Assembly: GCA_037446915.1 (NCBI GenBank)
Contig: JBBIHP010000004.1
Span: 1 to 64,000, forward strand
From: DSXH01 sp037446915
GTDB lineage: Bacteria > Bacteroidota > Ignavibacteria > Ignavibacteriales > Melioribacteraceae
Length of the DNA stretch: 64,000 nucleotides
Reading direction: 5' to 3'
Part shown: positions 1 to 9,200 of the stretch, piece after piece
Layout of the letters: each line of letters begins with the position of its first letter
How positions within the stretch are numbered: position 1 is the first letter of the stretch
Position numbers and translations under genes: made by a program
The notes under the pieces: model-generated
What the model was told of the DNA's origin: nothing
The model's input: the letters and a program-made list of their open reading frames with translations, nothing else
Databases searched by the model: none

Positions 1-168
1 TTCATTGTTTGGTTAATTTCGTGCGCAATTTCTTTTGCACTTTCGAGCTTGGTTGTCTGGGAATAATAAATGATAAAGATCAATAATACCGAGGACTGCA
101 ACTAAACCGGCAGCTACCCAAATGGATATTTTTTTAGAAACAGATTTGGATGATTTAAGTAGGTTCAT
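1..168 (-). pseudogene. Methyl-accepting chemotaxis protein, N-terminal fragment with apparent frameshift
   Basis: The gene starts at 168 (ATG preceded by GAGGG) and runs off the left edge. It opens MNLLKSSKSVSKKISIWVAA, a basic leader running into a membrane helix. That frame then reaches a stop near position 14. The adjacent frame is open from about 101 to the edge and encodes VLLIFIIYYSQTTKLESAKE followed by IAHEINQTM, which is how a receptor helix leaving the membrane should read. Removing one base between about 89 and 101 joins both halves into a single transmembrane helix. I infer a chemoreceptor that is either truly frameshifted or carries a one-base sequencing error. Only about 50 residues are visible, so the sensor domain and ligand are unknown. 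It follows cheW with about 107 bases between and has no promoter of its own that I can see. Confidence 0.6.
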
Positions 169-275
169 AGTGCCCTCAATATATTTTTTTGGATTTATTT
201 CCTTTCCGCCGTTAAAACGACTTTACAATTTTCAGAATTAGTTTCTGTTTTATTCCCCCTCTGTTTTTTAATTTA

Positions 276-758
276 TTATGCTGGTAGCAGCTCCACTTCA
301 TTATTAGCGGTTAGTGTTACTTCCAGGTCAATTAATATTAATAACCTGTCTTCCAGTTTTCCAACAGCTTTAATAAATTCTGTGTTTATACCAGTAACTA
401 TTTCAGGTGGTGCTTCAAAAATATTTTCAGGGACTCTTAATACTTCAGTAACAGCATCAACAATAAAACCGACTGTCTTTCCCTGAACATCAACGACAAT
501 AATTCTTGTATTTTTATCACGTTCCTTTCTAACAATTCCTAGTTTACATCTTAGATCGATAACCGGAATTATTTTACCTCTTAGGTTAATAACCCCGTCA
601 ACAAAATCGGGTGCATTAGGAACCTTGGTAACTTGCTGCATTCTTATAATTTCCTGAACAAGCAAAATATCGATTCCGAATTCCTCGTCTCCAATCATAA
701 AACTTACAAGTTGAAGTAAATGTCCGGTTTCTTTTTTCTGAACTTCGTTATTTGTCAT
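276..758 (-). CDS. cheW: Chemotaxis adaptor protein CheW
   Basis: A 160-residue single CheW domain protein that couples chemoreceptors to the kinase CheA at the inner membrane. Family features visible: LVSFMIGDEEFGIDI at the start of the first beta barrel, the VPNAPDFVDGVINLRGKIIP stretch with the conserved NLRG turn, and IPVIDLRCKLG. It is followed by a chemoreceptor gene. It sits behind its own sigma-28 promoter at 803-829, so it should be expressed late, with flagellin. The ATG at 758 has AGGTGA upstream. The cheA/cheB/cheZ block lies at the other end of the window, so cheW is detached from it. Confidence 0.95.
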   Translation of the reverse strand: MTNNEVQKKETGHLLQLVSFMIGDEEFGIDILLVQEIIRMQQVTKVPNAPDFVDGVINLRGKIIPVIDLRCKLGIVRKERDKNTRIIVVDVQGKTVGFIVDAVTEVLRVPENIFEAPPEIVTGINTEFIKAVGKLEDRLLILIDLEVTLTANNEVELLPA

Positions 759-802
759 ATTTCACCTATCATATTTTGATTGATATAATTATTGCACTCT
801 TA

Positions 803-829
803 TTATCGAACAGAGTTGATTTTTGTTTA
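803..829 (-). promoter_or_regulatory. Sigma-28 promoter of cheW
   Basis: On the minus strand this reads TAAA, 15 bases, TTCGATAA. It matches the flagellar sigma-28 layout of -35 TAAA and -10 CGATAA with exact spacing. It lies about 45 bases upstream of the cheW start. The two bases before CGATAA are TT rather than the enteric GC. Confidence 0.75.
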
Positions 830-901
830 ATTGGATTTTTTTGCGGAGGTTTTTAGTAAAAAAAATATTTCGGCTGGGTTAAAAATGAAGATACAAATTA
901 C

Positions 902-928
902 GGGTAGATAAAGACTGTTTACCTACCC
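902..928 (-). terminator. Possible terminator after flgM
   Basis: A hairpin with GGGTAG pairing CTACCC, plus inner TAAA/TTTA pairing, lies about 30 bases past the flgM stop. It is placed to end the fliS-fliD-flgM unit before the cheW promoter. No strong T-run follows on the minus strand, so efficiency is uncertain. Confidence 0.5.
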
Positions 929-959
929 ATATTTTGTTAATCTATTTTTAGTAATAAGA

Positions 960-1214
960 TTATTCTTTATCTAGTTCTTTTAGAATTGCATCTGCAACTT
1001 TAGAAAGAACTTCTTCAGTATCATAAAATTTGTTATTTAGCTTCTGTTTGATCTCTTCAAGTCGCTGCGAACCGAGTTCGGACTTTGCAATGTCTCTGGC
1101 CTGGGAAGAGATTTCAATCTTATCCTTTTTGCCAGATGAGCCGGTTGAGCCGGGTTTATCGACTTTTGAAGGAGTTTGTGAAAAAATGTTGTTATTGATC
1201 CCTTTTACTTGCAC
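960..1214 (-). CDS. flgM: Anti-sigma-28 factor FlgM
   Basis: An 84-residue protein with the FlgM layout: an unstructured N-terminal half rich in Ser, Gly and Lys (FSQTPSKVDKPGSTGSSGKK), then KIEISSQARDIAKSE and two C-terminal helices (RLEEIKQKLNNKFYDTEEVL, then ADAILKELDKE). FlgM binds FliA and blocks late transcription until it is exported through the finished hook. The start is GTG at 1214, preceded by AGGTGATATC. It is the last gene after the fliT-like gene. A sigma-28-like site inside that gene at 1313-1339 may give flgM its own promoter. FliA is encoded far away at about 36.8-37.4 kb. Confidence 0.88.
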   Translation of the reverse strand: MQVKGINNNIFSQTPSKVDKPGSTGSSGKKDKIEISSQARDIAKSELGSQRLEEIKQKLNNKFYDTEEVLSKVADAILKELDKE

Positions 1215-1218
1215 GATA

Positions 1219-1560
1219 TCACCTAATATAATTTGTGATTTTTCTCTGCTTATTTATATTAAAAAGCTGATTTTCAGTCTTTTTTAATTCTCTTCTAAAC
1301 TTCTCTATAATATTATCGTAAGATTCTTCAATAAGTTTAGCTTTTATTAACATTTCAGGATCAAATTTAGCAATATTGCTAATACCGTATTCTTGAGCTA
1401 AATCCTGTTTTATTTTCTGAATTTCGGCCATGTTATCCAGAGATAAACGGAAATTATTGCTAAAATTTTCTGTTGTAAGATTTTTTATGCACTGTTCAAC
1501 AAGATTCATCAATTCTTTCATCCGGGTAGTTTTTTTCTTAAGCTCGTTCATATTATCCAT
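1219..1560 (-). CDS. FliT-like putative flagellar chaperone
   Basis: A 113-residue, highly charged, all-helical protein with no membrane segment. Its position directly after fliD and its size fit a FliT-type export chaperone, which holds the filament cap protein FliD in the cytoplasm and can regulate flagellar gene expression. Sequence identity to FliT cannot be judged by eye, so the assignment rests on context and helix pattern (MNELKKKTTRMKELMNLVEQ and the C-terminal EKFRRELKKTENQLF). It starts 4 bases after the fliD stop and ends just before flgM. Its coding sequence contains a sigma-28-like site. Alternative: an unrelated small helical flagellar protein. Confidence 0.5.
   Translation of the reverse strand: MDNMNELKKKTTRMKELMNLVEQCIKNLTTENFSNNFRLSLDNMAEIQKIKQDLAQEYGISNIAKFDPEMLIKAKLIEESYDNIIEKFRRELKKTENQLFNINKQRKITNYIR
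1313..1339 (-). promoter_or_regulatory. Internal sigma-28-like site upstream of flgM
   Basis: On the minus strand this reads TAAA, 15 bases, TACGATAA, inside the fliT-like gene and about 100 bases upstream of the flgM GTG. Spacing is identical to the fliC, cheW and 20145-20171 sites. Because it is within coding sequence, a chance match is possible. Confidence 0.5.
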
Positions 1561-1563
1561 TCT

Positions 1564-3324
1564 TTAATAAGATGATGATGAGAAATAATTCTGGTACGAT
1601 AGAATTTCAGCAAGCTGCATCTGAAGATTTATGTAGCGTTGTCTTAAAGCTTGGGCGTTTTTATCTAACCTGGTCTGAGCAAATGTAATGGAGTCTGATA
1701 GCGATTTAATTGTGTTATCATAATTCAACTTCGATTTTGCAATATAACCACCGCTTCCCAGGTAAGGATCTATTCTTGCAATCATATTTTTTGCAAGTCC
1801 ATTTGATGAACTAAAGAACTCAACAACCTCAGCAAGATTATTTTCGATTGCGCTGTTAAATGTTGTTTCGTTACTTAATGATAAACCGGAAGTAACATTA
1901 AATGTAATTCCGAGTTTTGTTAACGAATTAATCTGGTTCGAAGGAATTCCGCTTACAACCGAATATGCAAATGAATTGAGAGTTGATATAATTGATGAAG
2001 CAGTCGTATCGTTTGCAAAAAGTGCTTTTGTCGTTCCGGATGATTTAAGGTTACTCTTAATATGTGTATAGATATCGTTAAACTTTGTTATGAAATCCTG
2101 AACTTTAGTTTTAATAGAACTTACATCTTTATTAACCGTCACTGAAACATCCGAATCAGAAGACTGCATTACAGATTTTAGAATAATGTTTGTTCCATTT
2201 ATTAAATCAGTAACAGTATTTGAATTTCTTTCGATATTAATTCCATTAAACTCGATTTTGGAATTAAGCTGATTGGTGGAATATAAAAATCCAGCTGTAT
2301 CCAATCCTTCGTTTTGGACAAACATTTGCCGGGATGATCCCAGGTTCAATCCCAGAGCGGTAAGTGAATTCCCTGAACCGGAATCTGAAAGAGAAGTAAT
2401 TCTAAAATCGTAACCGGAATTTCTGGAAGTTAACGACAACTGAGACCGTCCGCTAACAGGAGAGAATACAGACGCTGTAACTAATCCCGATGCCGCTTTT
2501 TCCTTTTCTCCTGTTATTCCTAATTCACTCAAAAGTGAACTGGAGTCGCCTTTAAATGAAATATGTTTTGAAGAATCGGTTACTGTAACTTTTAGCTGGA
2601 AAGTATCGCCATCAATAATTTTTTGAGCAGAAATTCCATTGACTGAATTTAATTGAGAAATAATGCTATCCATAACATGGCTGTAAGATCCGGCTGAATA
2701 ATTAATTGTGGTTTCCGTTCCATTCAAATCAACCACGAATGAACCTGAGGAATTTAAATCACCGGAAATTGCTGTTGATATAACTTCGGCTTTATCAGCA
2801 TTAATAGCTTGCTGAATCTTCTGAATCACCACGCTGTTCTTAATTGCTCCACCAGTAAAATCCGTTTCAGAAAAAGTAACAGAGACCTTACTGGTAAATT
2901 CACTGCCACTACCATCACCTGTTTTAATCTGGAATTGATGGATCCCGGGTTCGGTAATTACACTTGATGAGTCGCTGGAAACAAGATCATTAGAAAGAAC
3001 AAGATCATTTTTAGCAAGCTGATTTATTCTAATTGAATACGCACCATCATCAGCACCAGATGTTGAATTGACAGTTAGAAAATTTGTGTTTGATGATGAT
3101 GCCGTTTTAGAAAAATAGACTGAATTTGAGGCAGAAGAGTTTAAGTTCGATAGAACCGACTTAAGAGCATCTAACTTACTACTTAAAACCGAATAAGCTG
3201 AAGTAATATTCTGGTAGAGATTTTTACGGGTTGCAAGTGGAGTAATCCGCTTACTCTGTTCAGTGGTTTTGTAATTAGCAACAAGGTTATTAATTCCGGA
3301 TGTAGTAAGTGCATCGTAAGCCAT
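1564..3324 (-). CDS. fliD: Flagellar filament cap protein FliD (HAP2)
   Basis: A 586-residue protein that caps the growing filament and helps flagellin subunits fold into place. The N-terminal GINNLVANYKTTEQSKRITP and the following helix match the FliD N-terminal domain. The middle is the variable Ser/Thr/Asn-rich beta region typical of the cap. The C-terminal helical region includes LNYDNTIKSLSDSITFAQTR and RYINLQMQLAEILSYQNYF, the coiled coil that contacts filament subunits. It lies 3 bases after fliS and just before a FliT-like gene, so the protein and its likely chaperone are made together. Confidence 0.93.
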   Translation of the reverse strand: MAYDALTTSGINNLVANYKTTEQSKRITPLATRKNLYQNITSAYSVLSSKLDALKSVLSNLNSSASNSVYFSKTASSSNTNFLTVNSTSGADDGAYSIRINQLAKNDLVLSNDLVSSDSSSVITEPGIHQFQIKTGDGSGSEFTSKVSVTFSETDFTGGAIKNSVVIQKIQQAINADKAEVISTAISGDLNSSGSFVVDLNGTETTINYSAGSYSHVMDSIISQLNSVNGISAQKIIDGDTFQLKVTVTDSSKHISFKGDSSSLLSELGITGEKEKAASGLVTASVFSPVSGRSQLSLTSRNSGYDFRITSLSDSGSGNSLTALGLNLGSSRQMFVQNEGLDTAGFLYSTNQLNSKIEFNGINIERNSNTVTDLINGTNIILKSVMQSSDSDVSVTVNKDVSSIKTKVQDFITKFNDIYTHIKSNLKSSGTTKALFANDTTASSIISTLNSFAYSVVSGIPSNQINSLTKLGITFNVTSGLSLSNETTFNSAIENNLAEVVEFFSSSNGLAKNMIARIDPYLGSGGYIAKSKLNYDNTIKSLSDSITFAQTRLDKNAQALRQRYINLQMQLAEILSYQNYFSSSSY

Positions 3325-3327
3325 TAA

Positions 3328-3660
3328 CTATCTCATTTCATTCAAGGATTCTTTCCAGGTATCTCTTAGTTCAGAAAGTATTTTGAATACAACCTCTGTA
3401 TTGTTCTTTCTCATCTGTTCCTGGCAATACTGATACAATTTAAATAGACCAAAGGAAATATCTTTAGCAGTGGGGTCGTCAAAATTAAGTGCATTTATTA
3501 GTACCTGTAATGCTTCGTTGGTTTTAATCATGTCGTTTTTCTGGCAGTGTACAATTGCGAAATCGTAAACTTTCATAATAAGCTGCTGAGGCGAAGCAAT
3601 ACTGATTTGATTTACTAAGTAAGGATTAGTTTTATTATGAAAAGATTGTGCTGTATGCAT
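3328..3660 (-). CDS. fliS: Flagellin export chaperone FliS
   Basis: A 110-residue helical protein. The opening motif NPYLVNQISIASPQQLIMKV is the recognisable FliS signature (normally Y...I..ASP..LI..LYDGAI), here continuing VYDFAIVHC. FliS binds the C-terminus of flagellin in the cytoplasm and prevents early polymerisation. In some species it also competes with or cooperates with FliW. It lies directly after fliC and its terminator, and before fliD. I see no clear promoter in the 93-base gap, so expression may come from readthrough of the fliC terminator. Confidence 0.92.
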   Translation of the reverse strand: MHTAQSFHNKTNPYLVNQISIASPQQLIMKVYDFAIVHCQKNDMIKTNEALQVLINALNFDDPTAKDISFGLFKLYQYCQEQMRKNNTEVVFKILSELRDTWKESLNEMR

Positions 3661-3680
3661 ATTGTTTCCGGTATTTTGTT

Positions 3681-3709
3681 AAAAAACCCCCGGCCTTAAA
3701 GCCGGGGTT
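3681..3709 (-). terminator. Rho-independent terminator of fliC
   Basis: A GC-rich hairpin (CCCCGGC, 6-base loop, GCCGGGG) is followed on the minus strand by GGTTTTTT. It lies 45 bases past the fliC stop and is the clearest terminator in the window. Confidence 0.88.
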
Positions 3710-3753
3710 CCTGTCAATTCTCAGTGAGCAAGGTTTCGATACCGAAACTAATA

Positions 3754-4563
3754 TTATCGAAATAAGCTCAATATCTGCTGAGGTGCTGAATTCATTTGAG
3801 CTACCATTGCAGTACCAATCTGTGAAGAGATCTGGCCTTTAGTAGCATTCAATTGTTCCATTGCAACGTCTGCATCAAATATACTGCTTATCGAAGCTGT
3901 GTTGTTAGCAATAGCTGCCGTCAAGAATTCTTCTCTTGAATCAAGAGCTTGAGAAAGGTTACCGATTCTACCAAGAGCAGCTCTTACGTTATCTCCAACT
4001 GTAGTGGTATCGAAAGCGATAACAGTATTATCTGTTGTGCTTTGTAAATTGTCTGTACCAACTGCAGCTTCAAGAGCAGCAACGCCTAATGCAGAAGTTG
4101 AGAAGTCAAAGGTTAATGAAGCGCCACTTACGTTAAATGACGGAGCAGATGTACTTGATAAGAGGTTTGTTCCGTTAATTGAAGTGTTGCCAAGAATAGA
4201 ACTGATTTCACCCGCTAATGTTCGGATATCTTTAGCAATTGCAGCAGCATCCTTTAAAGGATCGCTTGCATCAACTTGTTTTGCTTTAATCTGGTTTAAT
4301 TTGTCACTTATCTGTAAAAGAGCAGATTCAGCAGTAGATAAGAAGTTCTTTGCAGAAGAAATGTTATTTAGCTGAGCTTTTTTAACTAATGTTTCAGCTT
4401 CCAACTTTTTACCAACGTTGTAACCAGATGTATCATCTGCTACTGAGTTGATCTTCTTCTGTGTTGCTAAACGAAGCTGTGCTTTTTCTGTTTGCGCATT
4501 AACCTTTACTAAAGCGTTATAAGCTTTTAATGCACCAATGTTTGTGTTAACTGAGAATGCCAT
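3754..4563 (-). CDS. fliC: Flagellin
   Basis: A 269-residue filament subunit. The conserved N-terminal helix begins MAFSVNTNIGALKAYNALVK and the C-terminal helix ends GTAMVAQMNSAPQQILSLFR. Between them is only a short central domain (about residues 125-190), so this is a small flagellin with little exposed surface. I choose the ATG at 4563. An in-frame ATG four codons upstream overlaps the GGAGG Shine-Dalgarno and is unlikely to be used. The gene has a canonical sigma-28 promoter, a leader with two candidate CsrA sites, and its own terminator. It lies directly downstream of a sugar and glycosyltransferase block, which suggests the product is glycosylated. It is the only flagellin gene in the window. 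Confidence 0.95.
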   Translation of the reverse strand: MAFSVNTNIGALKAYNALVKVNAQTEKAQLRLATQKKINSVADDTSGYNVGKKLEAETLVKKAQLNNISSAKNFLSTAESALLQISDKLNQIKAKQVDASDPLKDAAAIAKDIRTLAGEISSILGNTSINGTNLLSSTSAPSFNVSGASLTFDFSTSALGVAALEAAVGTDNLQSTTDNTVIAFDTTTVGDNVRAALGRIGNLSQALDSREEFLTAAIANNTASISSIFDADVAMEQLNATKGQISSQIGTAMVAQMNSAPQQILSLFR

Positions 4564-4567
4564 AACT

Positions 4568-4612
4568 ACCTCCATGTGTTTTTATTATTTTACTCAAGCT
4601 TCCTTGCTTGAG
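4568..4612 (-). promoter_or_regulatory. Flagellin leader: candidate CsrA binding sites
   Basis: Two sites occur on the transcript. The first is a 7-bp hairpin at 4593-4612 (CTCAAGC, loop AAGGAA, GCTTGAG) that presents GGA in its loop. The second is ACATGGAGGT at 4568-4577, where GGA overlaps the Shine-Dalgarno. This is the two-site layout known for CsrA repression of flagellin translation in Bacillus subtilis. The same cluster encodes fliW and csrA. Confidence 0.65.
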
Positions 4613-4646
4613 CTGTTAATTTGTTGAGATTATTTTCTCAATTATA

Positions 4647-4673
4647 TTATCGGATGGTTGATTAAAAAGTTTA
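4647..4673 (-). promoter_or_regulatory. Sigma-28 promoter of fliC
   Basis: On the minus strand this reads TAAA, 15 bases, TCCGATAA, the best match in the window to the flagellar sigma-28 consensus. It lies about 85 bases upstream of the fliC start, leaving a leader of roughly 75 bases. Confidence 0.85.
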
Positions 4674-4687
4674 AAACAAATTTCAGT

Positions 4688-6211
4688 CTAATTGGATTGA
4701 ACTCCGGTAAGCTTCGATTTGATCAGGTTTATTCTCTCTATTACTTCAGGTATGTTGAAAAACTTCTCTTCAATTAATTTTATTGTCTGAAATAATCCGT
4801 CATAATTTCCATCGGTTATATAAAATGAGAGAAGATAAAAATATATGGATGGATCATCATTTCTGTTCTCTGCCAGATTAATATAGATTTCTGCTGCTTT
4901 CTGGTGTTCATTGCACGTAATATAAAATTCACCCAAACATTTCTTAATCTCCAAATCCTCAGGGAATAGCTCTAATAATTTTTCTAAAAGTTCCAGTTTG
5001 GAATTCGTTTGGGAATATTCTTTTATTATAAAAAGTATTACCGGAAGGTTCTGATTATTGGTGTCCCTGGTAATAGTAACCATTTCTGACTGATCTATTG
5101 GTTTGTTTTCAATCAACATTTCAACAGATGAAACAAATTTTTCCTTTTCTATTAACCTTGAGCCATTAACATAATTAATAAATTTTCGATAATAATTTTT
5201 CTGCATGCTTTTGTCGCCAACTTTCCTGGCAATATTTAATCCGCAGAGTAGAATTTCTTCTTCATTCAGAAAAACAGAATAGTCTGTATTTCCTTTTCCA
5301 TTTATCAAATCATTATTAAATAATTCAGTTTTCTGGCAATGTTCGATAGCTTTCTTAATTTCATTTCTACGTAGATAGATTTTAGCAGCTAAAAGATGAG
5401 TGAATGCGTCGTTATTACGTATCATTAAAGATTTCTCTAAATACTTACATGCTTCATTTATATTATGTTCATTATTAGAAATAACAGCGAGCGATGTATA
5501 TGAATGTGCGCGGTAATGTGTATTAAAACTTCTATTTTCTGCTGCAAGTAAGAAATATTTTTTTGCTTCTGAATAATTTTCGAGGATCTCATGGGTTAAT
5601 GCAAGTTGAAATTCCAGATAAGGATTTCTACTCTTCCGATATTCCTGAATCAGTAATTCTAAATTACGTTTTGCCTTCTCCTTTTTCATATCAGTATTAA
5701 TATCATAACCGATATGTTCAATTAGAATATTGGATTTATTAATTTCATAACCATTGTTTAACAGTGATGGTATTATCTGCTCGTGCACTGAACCGTTAAA
5801 TGTAATATTGTTATTGCTTGCAAATAAACGTACGTAGGACATCTGGTTATCCCTACCATGTTCGGAATCCAGACTTTTTACAGTGCAATAAAAACCAATT
5901 TTATTTTTTGTCCCGGTTATTTTCTTCAACTCCTCTTTCGAATGAGGATTTAGTCTTTCATCTGCATCAAGATAAAGAATCCAATCCCCCGTGGATTTAC
6001 TAAGAGCATAATTTCTTGCAGCCGAAAAATCATTTATCCAATTGAAGTGAAATATCTTTGCCCCATATTGTTCTGCTATACTAATGGTATTATCCGTTGA
6101 TCCGGTATCAACAATTACAATTTCATCAACAACGTTTTTAACAGAGTCCAGACATCCGGAAAGGTGCTTCTCTTCATTCTTTACTATCATAGAAAGTGTT
6201 ATAGTACTCAT
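4688..6211 (-). CDS. Family 2 glycosyltransferase with TPR repeats
   Basis: About 507 residues. The N-terminal GT-A domain (about residues 1-230) shows LSMIVKNEEKHLSGCLDSV, IVIVDTGSTDNT and the metal-binding LYLDADERL, as in SPBc2-type glycosyltransferases that act with TPR domains. The rest is helical with TPR-like spacing (for example ENYSEAKKYFLLAAENRS and INEACKYLEKSLMI). TPR glycosyltransferases often modify proteins, and the gene lies immediately before fliC, so flagellin is the likely acceptor; this is inference. I use the ATG at 6211, just after the upstream stop, rather than a longer start that overlaps the previous gene. Confidence 0.82.
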   Translation of the reverse strand: MSTITLSMIVKNEEKHLSGCLDSVKNVVDEIVIVDTGSTDNTISIAEQYGAKIFHFNWINDFSAARNYALSKSTGDWILYLDADERLNPHSKEELKKITGTKNKIGFYCTVKSLDSEHGRDNQMSYVRLFASNNNITFNGSVHEQIIPSLLNNGYEINKSNILIEHIGYDINTDMKKEKAKRNLELLIQEYRKSRNPYLEFQLALTHEILENYSEAKKYFLLAAENRSFNTHYRAHSYTSLAVISNNEHNINEACKYLEKSLMIRNNDAFTHLLAAKIYLRRNEIKKAIEHCQKTELFNNDLINGKGNTDYSVFLNEEEILLCGLNIARKVGDKSMQKNYYRKFINYVNGSRLIEKEKFVSSVEMLIENKPIDQSEMVTITRDTNNQNLPVILFIIKEYSQTNSKLELLEKLLELFPEDLEIKKCLGEFYITCNEHQKAAEIYINLAENRNDDPSIYFYLLSFYITDGNYDGLFQTIKLIEEKFFNIPEVIERINLIKSKLTGVQSN

Positions 6212-6212
6212 A

Positions 6213-9200
6213 TTATTCCACCACTGACATATGATCAACACAGTGACCAAGTTTTGAATTTACTTCAGCTAAAAATTTAGCCGCAAACTCATTTTTACTA
6301 TCATACCTTATAGCCCACTCTAACATAACTTTCGCCTGTTCGGGTTGATCGCTTAACATAAGGACCTGTCCAAGTCCAAGACAAGCAGAGGATGAGTTAC
6401 TATCTTCGGTTAATTCGGTTTCGAAATACTGTGCTGCATTTTCAAGATTGTTATTTGCAAGTGAAATATTCCCAGCAAGATTCAGCAATTCTGTATAAGT
6501 TATAATTGAATTCGTGTCATTATAATTTTGAACCGCCTCGTAAATTGATTTTTCTGCAAGTTCGAGTTCGTTATCTGCAATATGTACTTTGGTCCTTTCA
6601 AAATATTTTACAAAAGAATTTTTATTAATCGGGAAAATATATTGTCGCGGATTTACAGTTTTATTTTTCAACCAGATATCTTCTGGAGTTCCGCCCCATT
6701 TATTAGAAAATATTTCCCTGTTAGTTTCTAACCTTTTTCTGTAAGCTTCGTTACCATCTGCTTTAAAGCTTTTTGAGCCGAAGTGATGAATAAAAACATC
6801 CTTTGCAATTACTGCTTTGTAACCGGCAAGCTGAGCCCGCAAACAATAATCATCGTCTTCGTAATTACACAGTGAAAACCGTTCGTCGAGTCCGCCGATT
6901 TTATTAATGACTTCCCGTTTGATCAATGTACATAAAAATGCTAACCGCGGAAAATTTAGGATCTGATTTTTATTCTTAGCATTAACACTCTCTGCATATT
7001 CTTTCATTTCTTCAATAGAGCTATATACTGCATTTTCATCGTGCTGAAGTCCGCTTACTTCATTACTTATTGGACCGACTAAACCAATTTTACCATCGCT
7101 CTCAGCAACTTCTATCATCCGTTCCAGCCAGTTACCGTTAAAGATAATATCGTTATTTGAAATTAGAACATACTGTCCTGTAGTTTCTTCAATTCCTTGA
7201 TTTACTGCTTTGGGAAATCCGAGATTCTCATTATTTCTTATCAAGACAAGATTTATTTTGCTGTTATTGAAAGTAGATAAATATTCGAAAGTACCATCAC
7301 TGCTTGCATTATCAACCATAATTAATTCGATTTTCTGATTAACCGTATTAGCGAGACTATCGAGGCATTGCTTTGTGAAATCGAGCTGATTATAAACCGG
7401 AATCACAATGCTCACTTCCGGAGTTACGTTATCGATGGTTGAATTAATTGATTCCAGCTCACCATAATTATATTCATCCGCAAGTAATTTTTTATTCTGC
7501 TGATCAAATTCTTTGTGCAACAGATTTTCCATGGCATTAATAAATTGAATAACTGACTTATATTCCGAATATTGTAATGATGTTCTGTAAGCATTGGCAA
7601 TCAATTTTCTTAAATCATTGGTCTGATAAATAATATCAATTATATTCTGCGCAAGAGAATCGATATCTCCATAATCGACATTGAAAGAATTAATATCATT
7701 TCTACAAAAGCTCTGTGCACCAAGATTATAGGTCGTAATAACCGGTGTTCCGCAAGCCATTCCTTCAACAAGCGGTAGAGAAAATCCTTCGTACCAGGAT
7801 GTACAAACAACTACACTAGAGTTTTGCATTAATTCGGCTACCTTACGGCTTTCAAGCTTAACTTTAATATCAACTTCACAATCAAGTTCTTCGGTAAGCT
7901 GTTTTACAACTTCAACTTTATTATCCGGATTATAACCCATTACAATATTTAATTTGAGTTCATCAATTCTAAAAGGCGATTGCTGAATTCGCTTAACAGC
8001 CATTGCCAGGAATGAAAATCCTTTTAAAGGATGGAAAGGATTACCGACAAAAAGAATAGACTTTTTACGATTATTGAAATCCGCAAACGAAAATATTCTA
8101 TGATCAATTCCGTTTGGAATATATTCAGATTCCCTTCCAAACTTTGATTTGAATAGTTCTACCAGATGCGAAGAAACTGAAATATTTTTTACAGGTATTG
8201 CATGAAGCTTTGTTAAAATATGTTTGTCGCTTCTCATTTCATCATAATCTCTACCGAAATGATAACCTTCGTATCCCTGGCAAATATGAACGACTTTGGA
8301 AATCGGAATTCTATTTAGAACAAGAGGAATATCAAAAATGCTGAAGACAAAAAGAAGTTTGTAGTTGGTTTTTATTTCAAGCTCACTTTGTATCTGTATA
8401 AATTTTAATCGGGCATTTACCCAGTCGGGTTTTTTTGTGTATGAGTAAATAGTAACATTGGAACCAAGTTTAATGAGCCAATCGATATACTTAAATAGAA
8501 TTTTTGTTCCGCCGCTAATTACAGAAGCATCTCTTATAAAGAATGCAACTTTAGATGAATCGGCATTTGAGTTCTCTTCTTTTACAACTTTTTTTGAATG
8601 ATATGTTACAAAATCCATATCGAAGTTTTCATCATCAAATCTATAACCGCATTTGCACTCAGGACAAATTAAATTCTGCACAGTTGGATCTTTGCCCATT
8701 TCATTTTCGAAATGGAAGTTGAAAGTGTTATTACATTTTTTACATACTAATTTTATAGAATGCTTTATTGAATTAGTAATCATACTGCCCGGTTCAAGAG
8801 TCCAGTACCTGATATTTTCCGGATTAATTTTTTCGAATAAATCATTTTCAGGATAACCTAAAAGAATCGGGCTATATGATTCTCCCGTTGAATCAATCTT
8901 GTTTGTTGAACTGGTAATTTTCAAAAGGTATGTTTCTATTGCTCTTGCCTGTCTTTGATCCCCATGTTTTATTAGATATTGAACATAATCTTTAGTATCA
9001 GAAATAAAATTGTGGGGTTTATAAACAAGGTTTTTCTTATTCAAAAAGAGCTTAAGAACATTTTTAGTTTCTACCGGTAGGGGTTTATCTAAATAATCAT
9101 TAATTATATTTTTAATGAAAGGAAACAATTTCTCACTGACCGGTTTTGGAATTTCATTTGTAAACCAATCCATTGTTTTCTCTACTAATGCAGTTGTAAA

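Noticed and set aside
169..275. Possible promoter or terminator between cheW and the chemoreceptor
   Set aside because: No TAAA-N15-CGATAA and no clear hairpin with a T-run was found; the genes are probably co-transcribed.
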